This document shows positions 7,143 to 10,445 of a DNA stretch of 10,445 nucleotides, piece by piece. This DNA comes from Candidatus Sigynarchaeota archaeon (GTDB lineage: Archaea; Asgardarchaeota; Jordarchaeia; Jordarchaeales; Jordarchaeaceae). The stretch is taken from positions 1 through 10,445 of the forward strand of contig JAUQYY010000103.1 in assembly GCA_030587505.1 (NCBI GenBank), read 5' to 3'. Under the pieces are notes generated by a model that saw only the letters and a program-made list of their open reading frames with translations, was not told where the DNA came from and searched no databases. The position numbers were made by a program, and so were the translations under genes. How positions within the stretch are numbered: position 1 is the first letter of the stretch; the number at the start of each line of letters is the position of its first letter.

Positions 7143-7805
7143 ATGTTTATTAACCGTCGAATAATAGAAGCGGCCGAGGATTTGCGATACCTTCTGAACA
7201 GGAACTACAATAGAGATCAGGCATTAACCTTTGTTGGAGACCATTACAGGCTACACAAAGAGGAACGTTTTATTCTGTACAGGGCAATCTATAGCCAGAA
7301 GGAAGTAAGGGAAAGGAAAGAGAAAACCATATCCTTCGAGGAACTCCAAGGAAAAACACTGACAATAGACGCGTACAACGTGATTATAGTCCTTGAAACA
7401 ATGCTAAAGGGAAAAGAGCTGATAGAGTCCGACGACTCATTCGTGAGGGACATTTCAGGAGTATTCGGTAAGCATAAAATAACCAAAACAACACGCCAAG
7501 CAATCAGCCTAATAATGCAGACGCTCAAACAGAACCCGCCCAAAAAAACACTGATCTTCTTTGACAGCCCCGTGAGCAAAAGCGGGGAACTCGCGGCAAT
7601 CACTAGGAAAAAAATGGAGGAATACGGAATAAACGGCACCGCGCAAATAGTGAAACAGGCGGACAATGCCGTCATAAGACGAGGAGAAGTGGCAGCAACC
7701 AGCGACAGCGTCATACTACAAAAAGCTAAAAAGACATTTGACCTAGCAGGATACATAGTCAGAGAGAAAAACTACAAGCACCTATACCCCATAAGAAAAA
7801 CATAA
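7143..7805 (+). CDS. DUF434 domain protein with NYN/PIN-like C-terminal part
   Basis: The 220-residue product resembles the archaeal DUF434 family, in which an N-terminal helical domain (about 1-65: MFINRRIIEAAEDLRYLLNRNYNRDQALTFVGDHYRL) precedes a second conserved domain (about 72-215). The second part has features of NYN/PIN-type metal-dependent nucleases: a hydrophobic strand ending in an acidic pair with Asn (TIDAYNVIIVLET, about 74-86), a second acidic strand (TLIFFDSP, about 137-144) and a third (ATSDSVIL, about 185-192). The nuclease reading is my inference from these motifs. No function is established for the family that I know of. Start ATG 7143 has GAGGG at normal spacing. It lies 73 bp upstream of tRNA-Arg, on the same strand. 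No signal peptide or membrane segment is present. Confidence 0.8.
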   Translation: MFINRRIIEAAEDLRYLLNRNYNRDQALTFVGDHYRLHKEERFILYRAIYSQKEVRERKEKTISFEELQGKTLTIDAYNVIIVLETMLKGKELIESDDSFVRDISGVFGKHKITKTTRQAISLIMQTLKQNPPKKTLIFFDSPVSKSGELAAITRKKMEEYGINGTAQIVKQADNAVIRRGEVAATSDSVILQKAKKTFDLAGYIVREKNYKHLYPIRKT

Positions 7806-7852
7806 CGGATAAATATTTTAAAGAATCCAGTAAACGTAATAAACAAGAAGAC

Positions 7853-7864
7853 CGGTTATAGTAT
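7853..7864 (+). promoter_or_regulatory. Possible TATA box for tRNA-Arg
   Basis: GGTTATAGTATA lies about 20-26 bp before the tRNA 5' end and is part of a near-palindrome, GGTTATAGTATACC. A second AT-rich run (AAATATTTTA, 7811-7820) lies further up. Either could drive the tRNA; the closer one implies a very short or absent 5' leader. Confidence 0.4.
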
Positions 7865-7900
7865 ACCGTGCAAGGAGAGGACCAGTCGCCTAGCCAGGAT

Positions 7901-7917
7901 ACATGAGAAAGCCTGAA
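7901..7917 (+). other. tRNA-Arg intron 1 (D-loop, before A21), 17 nt
   Basis: The central helix pairs CAGG (7895-7898) with CCTG (7912-7915), all Watson-Crick. The bulges are AT|A (7899-7901) and AA|A (7916-7918). Splicing joins T7900 to A7918 and restores the D-loop and the D-stem GGGC at 7919-7922. Confidence 0.88.
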
Positions 7918-7926
7918 AGGGCGCCG

Positions 7927-7940
7927 TCACAAGGGCGTAA
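7927..7940 (+). other. tRNA-Arg intron 2 (anticodon stem, 29/30), 14 nt
   Basis: The central helix pairs GCGC (7921-7924) with GCGT (7935-7938), with one G-U pair. The bulges are CG|T (7925-7927) and AA|G (7939-7941). Splicing joins CCG to GC and completes the 5' anticodon strand CCGGC. Confidence 0.85.
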
Positions 7941-7948
7941 GCCTTCTA

Positions 7949-7960
7949 ATCCTGGAGGCA
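7949..7960 (+). other. tRNA-Arg intron 3 (canonical 37/38), 12 nt
   Basis: The central helix pairs CTTC (7943-7946, positions 32-35) with GGAG (7955-7958), with one G-U pair. The bulges are TA|A and CA|A. Only about five nucleotides remain in the inner loop, so this is a near-minimal intron. Confidence 0.85.
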
Positions 7961-7968
7961 AGCCGGAG

Positions 7969-7991
7969 AGCCGAAAACGCTCGGTCCGGAT
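7969..7991 (+). other. tRNA-Arg intron 4 (variable loop, 45/46), 23 nt
   Basis: The central helix pairs CCGG (7963-7966) with CCGG (7986-7989), all G-C. The bulges are AG|A (7967-7969) and AT|A (7990-7992). A GAGC/GCTC hairpin can form inside. Splicing yields the variable loop AGATC. Confidence 0.87.
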
Positions 7992-8000
7992 ATCGAGAGT

Positions 8001-9023
8001 TCAAATCTCTCCTGGTCCGCCACTCCTCTCTTTTATCTCTCCTCGAAAGTGCTCAAATCCTCGGGGGTCTATTCTTTTTTCAGCCTGGTTCGGTAGTCGT
8101 AACACTATATCCTTCCCCTCGGTAACTGTTCCTATTGGGTATAAGGTACCGCCGACCACTTTCACCGAGTCTACTGCTCTACTCCACTTCACGGAAGGTA
8201 CTGTTACAACGAGTTCGAATTCTTCTCCCCCATACAAAGCTAAGTCGACGTAGTCGAGACCATGGCTCTCCGCGAATATTTGCACCTCTTTGGGAACTGG
8301 TATAGAGTCAATAATGAAGCCGACACCGCTCATTTTTGAAAGTTCGTATAAAGACCAGGCTAAGCCATCACTGCTATCTATACAGGAGGATACAACGTTT
8401 CGCTCGGATAGAACTATTCCCTCCCTCATCCTAGCTCTGGGTTCATAGACAGCGTGTAAACCCAACCTCTTGGATTGGGGGTCAGCACTCAGATTTTCGA
8501 GCAGGATTTTAAACCCCATAGCGGTTAGACCAAAGGGCCCTGTAACAGCTACCACATCTCCTGGATTTGCCCCCCTGCGAGACACAACACTGTTTCGCTT
8601 GGCGAGTCCAAAAACTGTTCCAGAAACCACCAAATCGGAGCACTCGTTGGTGTCACCTCCCAGATAGTAGAATTCATACTCCCTGCAACCAGCATTTAGC
8701 CCTCTAACCAGTTCCACAGCCTCATCCGTGCTTGTGTGTCGCGGAAAACCCAACGAGAAAACGGCGCCCACGGGTTTAGCACCCTTAGCGACAACATCGC
8801 TCACATTCATAACAACGGCCTTCCGCCCCGCCTGCCAGTAGGACATACCAGGAGGAACATCGGTCCTGCCCACAAGCATATCAGTATTTATAACGAGAAC
8901 ATCGTCGCCGAAAGGAATCCCCACAGCGTCATCGCCGAAGGGTAAAACCCCACGGGGAAAACCTTCAATCAATTCGGAAAATAAGTCAATTAATCCCCGT
9001 TCACCCACATCTCTGACGCTCAT
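8001..9023 (-). CDS. thiL: Thiamine-monophosphate kinase
   Basis: ThiL phosphorylates thiamine monophosphate to thiamine diphosphate with ATP, the last step of de novo cofactor synthesis, in the cytoplasm. The 340-residue product has the family's landmarks: GERGLIDLF near the start, PFGDDAVGI (about 28-36) and NTDMLVGRTDVP (about 46-57) for Mg/phosphate binding, AVVMNVSDVVAKGAKP (about 69-84), YYLGGDTNEC (about 119-128), CIDSSDGLAW (about 214-223) and YGGEEFEL (about 264-271). The family usually ends just after the segment seen here as DPRGFEHFRG (about 319-328). The last dozen residues (EIKERSGGPGEI) are read from spacer DNA and from the antisense of the tRNA-Arg gene, and the stop TGA is the complement of its T-loop TCA. 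ATG 9023 fits the family N-terminus and sits close to its TATA box, so the message may be nearly leaderless. Confidence 0.95.
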   Translation of the reverse strand: MSVRDVGERGLIDLFSELIEGFPRGVLPFGDDAVGIPFGDDVLVINTDMLVGRTDVPPGMSYWQAGRKAVVMNVSDVVAKGAKPVGAVFSLGFPRHTSTDEAVELVRGLNAGCREYEFYYLGGDTNECSDLVVSGTVFGLAKRNSVVSRRGANPGDVVAVTGPFGLTAMGFKILLENLSADPQSKRLGLHAVYEPRARMREGIVLSERNVVSSCIDSSDGLAWSLYELSKMSGVGFIIDSIPVPKEVQIFAESHGLDYVDLALYGGEEFELVVTVPSVKWSRAVDSVKVVGGTLYPIGTVTEGKDIVLRLPNQAEKRIDPRGFEHFRGEIKERSGGPGEI

Positions 9024-9047
9024 CGGGATAACCGCCCAAAACGCAGC

Positions 9048-9058
9048 AAAAAGATATT
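9048..9058 (-). promoter_or_regulatory. Possible thiL TATA box / tRNA-Thr terminator
   Basis: On the minus strand the sequence reads AATATCTTTTT. The AATATC part is a weak TATA-like box about 25-30 bp before the thiL ATG. The T5 run lies about 9 nt after the tRNA-Thr CCA end and could terminate it. The two roles may overlap. Confidence 0.35.
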
Positions 9059-9077
9059 AGTGGAGCCCCGGACGGGA

Positions 9078-9108
9078 TTTTCAGAACCGCACTCATCGTG
9101 CGAGTTCC
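9078..9108 (-). other. tRNA-Thr intron 3 (T-loop, 59/60), 31 nt
   Basis: The central helix pairs TTCG (9114-9111, T-loop positions 54-57) with TGAA (9083-9080), with one G-U pair. The bulges are AA|G and AA|T. The intron contains a strong hairpin (GAAC and GCAC on one arm, GTGC and GTTC on the other). Confidence 0.87.
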
Positions 9109-9130
9109 TTCGAACCCGCGACCTACAGCT

Positions 9131-9155
9131 GACCCAAACCACACGTACAGGGTTG
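9131..9155 (-). other. tRNA-Thr intron 2 (canonical 37/38), 25 nt
   Basis: The central helix pairs CTCG (9161-9158, positions 32-35) with TGGG (9136-9133), including two G-U pairs. The bulges are TA|C and TC|A. Splicing gives the loop CTCGTAA. Confidence 0.87.
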
Positions 9156-9183
9156 TACGAGGCTGCCGCTCTACCACTGAGCT

Positions 9184-9204
9184 GTCTCGCCTCTAAACGG
9201 AGGA
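9184..9204 (-). other. tRNA-Thr intron 1 (between positions 8 and 9), 21 nt
   Basis: The central helix pairs CTCG (9210-9207, acceptor positions 3-6) with CGAG (9189-9186), all Watson-Crick. The bulges are GT|T and AC|A. Splicing joins U8 to A9 and puts the D-stem GCTC next to it. This is a rare intron site. Confidence 0.85.
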
Positions 9205-9255
9205 ACCGAGGCGCTCCGGGGGCTCCAGTTCTCTTACTTGAAATTCAAAAGTTAA

Positions 9256-9268
9256 CCTTAATAATTTT
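9256..9268 (-). promoter_or_regulatory. Probable TATA box for tRNA-Thr
   Basis: On the minus strand AAAATTATTAAGG lies about 45-55 bp before the mature tRNA 5' end, implying transcription starts near 9235. The GC-rich leader before the tRNA would then be part of the transcript. Confidence 0.4.
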
Positions 9269-9307
9269 TGCTATAACACACAGGTAGTCTACAGAGTTTT
9301 AACACTG

Positions 9308-9344
9308 TCTATAAACGTTCATAGAGTCTCTCTCCACTACGTAG
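9308..9344. repeat. Two palindromes in the gap between tRNA-Thr and tRNA-Glu
   Basis: TCTATAAACGTTCATAGA (9308-9325) is an 18-bp palindrome with one mismatched pair. CTACGTAG (9337-9344) is a perfect 8-bp palindrome whose centre lies 24 bp away. They lie in the 310-bp region 9213-9522, where I see no convincing gene. Confidence 0.5.
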
Positions 9345-9377
9345 ATAAAAAGGTGAGTGAGCTGATTCTCAAATAGT

Positions 9378-9439
9378 TTTGGAGAAGGAGGTTCACTTTT
9401 TCGGTTCACGTATATGTGGGTCCTTTGGAGAAGGAAGTT
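9378..9439 (+). repeat. Direct repeats in the tRNA-Thr/tRNA-Glu gap
   Basis: TTTGGAGAAGGAGGTT (9378-9393) recurs as TTTGGAGAAGGAAGTT (9424-9439), 15 of 16 identical and 46 bp apart. Between and beside them GGTTCAC occurs at 9390-9396 and 9403-9409. No reading frame of convincing quality spans them. Confidence 0.5.
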
Positions 9440-9563
9440 AGGCGAGTTGTTGTTAGTGAATATTAAAGGTAGCAGCGATTTTTTGAATCCTAGTGGAGGC
9501 ACAGACTACGGGAATAGTGGGTTGGTGCTCCGGCCGGGATTCGAACCCGGGTCCAGGAATCGA

Positions 9564-9579
9564 TTGGGCAGTTTTACTT
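9564..9579 (-). other. tRNA-Glu intron 2 (34/35, inside the anticodon), 16 nt
   Basis: The central helix pairs GGGC (9585-9582, positions 29-32) with GCCC (9569-9566), all G-C. The bulges are TC|A and AA|T. Splicing joins C34 to U35 and C36, so the anticodon exists only in the spliced RNA. Confidence 0.85.
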
Positions 9580-9592
9580 GAGCCCCTGATGC

Positions 9593-9607
9593 TTAGCCAT
9601 CTGATTT
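9593..9607 (-). other. tRNA-Glu intron 1 (D-loop end, 21/22), 15 nt
   Basis: The central helix pairs GGCC (9613-9610) with GGCT (9598-9595), with one G-U pair. The bulges are AA|A and AA|G. Splicing restores the D-stem 3' strand GCAT directly after the D-loop. Confidence 0.83.
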
Positions 9608-9659
9608 TTGGCCGGACTACACCACCGGAGCGCTTCTAGTGAATCTTTGAAAAAGACGC

Positions 9660-9668
9660 TTTTAAATT
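9660..9668 (-). promoter_or_regulatory. Probable TATA box for tRNA-Glu
   Basis: On the minus strand AAATTTAAAA lies about 30-37 bp before the tRNA 5' end and touches the TAA stop (9669-9671) of the upstream PUA gene. The tRNA therefore likely has its own promoter embedded at that gene's end. Confidence 0.5.
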
Positions 9669-10148
9669 TTATTCAAAATCCCAGATGTTATCGCCAACAT
9701 GATGCAGGTTTTTCACTGCAGGTCCTTTGCGAGAAGTTCTTATGGTTTCCGCATCCATAAGCGCAAGCCCTACAGCCAGAGGCTTATCGTGCTTTTCATC
9801 GGTAACCATAACCAGTGAAAACTTCTTCACATCGTCATCCACCCTAACAATTCCGGGAACCATAACATCAGCACCCTTAGTGATGAAACCAACCGCGCCC
9901 ATATCCACCGTAACTTTTGGCAGTTGTGCGGCGCCACTCAGGATAGCTTTTAAACTCGGAAAGAGGAGATCCACCATACGTATAAAAAAGGGAGTACCGT
10001 TCACGAGGTAGAGGTGAACATCATCTTTTAATATTCCGAACTCAATTTTGTCTGGAACCGAAAAATCCCCTCCTAAAATCGCCCTAAGTTCTTTTTCCAG
10101 CTTCTTTACCTCTTTATCGCGTAGAAAGTGACGATTCTTAAGCTTCAA
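9669..10148 (-). CDS. PUA-domain RNA-binding protein (archaeal MCT-1/Tma20-like)
   Basis: The product (159-161 residues) has a pre-PUA N-terminal domain (about 1-78: KLKNRHFLRDKEVKKLEKELRA and VHLYLVNGTPFFIRM) and a C-terminal PUA domain (about 80-158: LPKVTVDMGAVGFITKGADVMVPGIV, then KPLAVGLALMDAETI and GPAVKNLHHVGD). This layout is that of archaeal relatives of MCT-1/Tma20 and the eIF2D N-terminal part, which bind the ribosome and affect initiation, reinitiation or recycling in eukaryotes; the archaeal role is less clear. I chose TTG 10148 because GAGG lies about 7-10 nt upstream. GTG at 10154 would add two residues but sits too close to that site. Upstream, TTTAAGTATG-like DNA near 10236-10247 may be its promoter. 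Confidence 0.9.
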   Translation of the reverse strand: MKLKNRHFLRDKEVKKLEKELRAILGGDFSVPDKIEFGILKDDVHLYLVNGTPFFIRMVDLLFPSLKAILSGAAQLPKVTVDMGAVGFITKGADVMVPGIVRVDDDVKKFSLVMVTDEKHDKPLAVGLALMDAETIRTSRKGPAVKNLHHVGDNIWDFE

Positions 10149-10257
10149 GCACACCGCCTCAGCAGAAACAATTGATACTCTAATTTTTCTCCTCTTACCG
10201 CTTCATGAACATCGCTCCAAAAGGTATCGGAGTATAACATACTTAAACTAAGCAGTT

Positions 10258-10445
10258 TTAAATATTTCAAAATTGCGGAAAAGATGAACTCCAAGAAGCC
10301 GAAAACTAGAAAAAACTATAATTGGTGAGAGGTAATATAGTAAATTAACTCAAAAAGAATTTAATATCCAAATGCTACATACTACAGGAAGACGTAAGTT
10401 TGTGTGCAATACACAAATCGGATATACTTAAATATTCTCAAAATT
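10258..10445 (+). repeat. Duplicated AT-rich promoter-like element at right edge
   Basis: TTAAATATTTCAAAATT (10258-10274) recurs as TTAAATATTCTCAAAATT (10428-10445), differing by one inserted base and one substitution-like shift; the second copy may continue past the window. Each resembles a TATA box with conserved flank. The 10155-10445 region otherwise holds the PUA gene's upstream DNA, a 14-codon frame at 10284-10328 about 23 bp after the first copy, and an inverted repeat at 10399-10417. No larger gene is visible. Confidence 0.45.
10399..10417. repeat. Inverted repeat, 7-bp arms
   Basis: TTTGTGT (10399-10405) and ACACAAA (10411-10417) form perfect arms around the five-base loop GCAAT. 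The repeat lies about 11 bp before the second promoter-like element, where an operator would be expected, but no regulator is known here. Confidence 0.5.

Larger units (their letters stand above)
7879..8022 (+). tRNA. trnR: tRNA-Arg(UCU) with four introns, CCA encoded
   Basis: The acceptor stem is GGACCAG (7879-7885) with CTGGTCC (8012-8018), then G73 and an encoded CCA. The T-arm is GAGAG-TTCAAAT-CTCTC (7995-8011). The 144-nt gene only folds after four introns are removed (7901-7917, 7927-7940, 7949-7960, 7969-7991; 66 nt in total). The mature 78-nt RNA then has D-stem GCCT/GGGC, D-loop AGCCAGGATA, anticodon stem CCGGC/GCCGG, anticodon loop CTTCTAA (anticodon UCU, reading AGA/AGG) and variable loop AGATC. 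These match archaeal tRNA-Arg(UCU) closely. Each intron boundary has a 4-bp BHB helix. TTTT at 8031-8034 may end transcription. The last 22 nt overlap the 3' end of thiL on the other strand. Confidence 0.95.
9061..9212 (-). tRNA. trnT: tRNA-Thr(CGU) with three introns, CCA encoded
   Basis: On the minus strand the acceptor stem is GCCTCGG (9212-9206) with CCGGGGC (9071-9065, one G-U pair), then U73 and encoded CCA. U73 is usual for archaeal tRNA-Thr. The 152-nt gene folds once three introns are removed (9184-9204, 9131-9155, 9078-9108; 77 nt in total). The mature 75-nt RNA has D-arm GCTC-AGTGGTA-GAGC, anticodon stem GCAGC/GCTGT, loop CTCGTAA (anticodon CGU, reading ACG), variable loop AGGTC and T-arm GCGGG-TTCGAAT-CCCGT. 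A leader of GGAGCCCCCGGAGC precedes the 5' end. A TATA-like run at 9256-9268 lies upstream. Confidence 0.94.
9523..9631 (-). tRNA. trnE: tRNA-Glu(CUC) with two introns, CCA encoded
   Basis: On the minus strand the acceptor stem is GCTCCGG (9631-9625) with CCGGAGC (9533-9527), then A73 and encoded CCA. The sequence TGGTGTAGTCCGGCCAA at the 5' side is the usual archaeal tRNA-Glu D-arm. With introns 9593-9607 and 9564-9579 removed, the 78-nt RNA has D-stem GTGT/GCAT, anticodon stem AGGGG/TTCCT (two G-U pairs), loop CTCTCGA (anticodon CUC, reading GAG), a four-base variable loop GGAC typical of Glu, and T-arm CCGGG-TTCGAAT-CCCGG. No clear T-run follows the 3' end. Confidence 0.93.

Noticed and set aside
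7922..7937. Anticodon CAC (tRNA-Val) in the loop GTCACAAG
   Set aside because: The loop would be eight bases, G73 does not fit archaeal Val, and the segment is explained as intron 2.
7894..7955. Permuted or split tRNA reading of tRNA-Arg, because CCAGGA in the D-loop could pair with TCCTGG after CTTCTAA
   Set aside because: The four-intron model gives a full canonical cloverleaf with a BHB at each junction. TCCTGG belongs to intron 3 in that model, so the complementarity is incidental.
7963..7989. Long variable arm of a class II tRNA (Ser/Leu), or an anticodon arm with stem CCGGA/TCCGG
   Set aside because: No U33 is available in the loop, and the helix is explained as the BHB central helix of intron 4.
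7903..8253. 116-codon plus-strand frame across tRNA-Arg and thiL
   Set aside because: It runs through the tRNA gene and antisense to thiL, so it is a shadow frame.
9208..9223. Extra 11-nt intron in the tRNA-Thr acceptor stem, giving GCCCCGG as the 5' strand
   Set aside because: No good 4-bp central helix was found (three of four pairs at best), and GCCTCGG next to U8 already forms a complete acceptor stem.
9299..9502. 67-codon minus-strand reading frame
   Set aside because: The protein composition is unconvincing, there is no ribosome site or homology that I recognise, and the region is dominated by palindromes and repeats.
1..10445. CRISPR array, prophage or defence system
   Set aside because: No regularly spaced repeats and no phage, toxin or defence genes were seen in the window.

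Overview
This is an archaeal chromosome segment. The core genes are archaeal types: an archaeal Spt5 (NusG-like), P0-type L10 and P1-type L12 ending in the same GLGALFG tail, an archaeal AlaRS, and an MCT-1-like PUA protein. TATA-like boxes lie about 25-30 bp before many genes. Three tRNA genes encode their own CCA and are split by nine small bulge-helix-bulge (BHB) introns, mostly at non-canonical positions. That habit points to the TACK/Thermoproteota side of Archaea (best known in Thermoproteales), but no finer placement is supported by this window.

Layout. Bases 1-376: GC-rich minus-strand gene fragment with a zinc ribbon, probably a transposase, cut by the window edge. Bases 557-4151: information-processing cluster on the plus strand, secE, spt5, rpl11, rpl1, rpl10 (P0), rpl12 (P1), with internal promoter-like sites before rpl11 and rpl1. 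Bases 4255-6990: alaS, convergent with rpl12. Bases 7143-7805: a DUF434-family protein, divergent from alaS, with a possible NYN/PIN-like nuclease fold. Bases 7879-8022: tRNA-Arg(UCU) with four introns. Bases 8001-9023: thiL on the minus strand; its 3' end overlaps the tRNA-Arg 3' end. Bases 9061-9212 (minus): tRNA-Thr(CGU) with three introns. Bases 9523-9631 (minus): tRNA-Glu(CUC) with two introns. Bases 9669-10148 (minus): PUA-domain protein. Bases 10155-10445: AT-rich intergenic DNA with repeated promoter-like elements.

How the parts fit. secE gives the small translocon subunit and spt5 the elongation factor that couples transcription to translation. The four ribosomal proteins build the L1 stalk and the GTPase-associated stalk (L11, P0, P1). 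alaS and the three tRNAs supply decoding, and the PUA protein is likely to act in translation initiation or RNA binding. thiL is the one metabolic gene (thiamine diphosphate synthesis).

The most unusual content is the tRNA set. I folded each gene by hand. Every intron has a four-base-pair central helix with splice sites two nucleotides into three-nucleotide bulges, and removing them gives canonical cloverleaves of 78, 75 and 78 nt including CCA. Four introns in one tRNA is more than the maximum of three that I recall being described.
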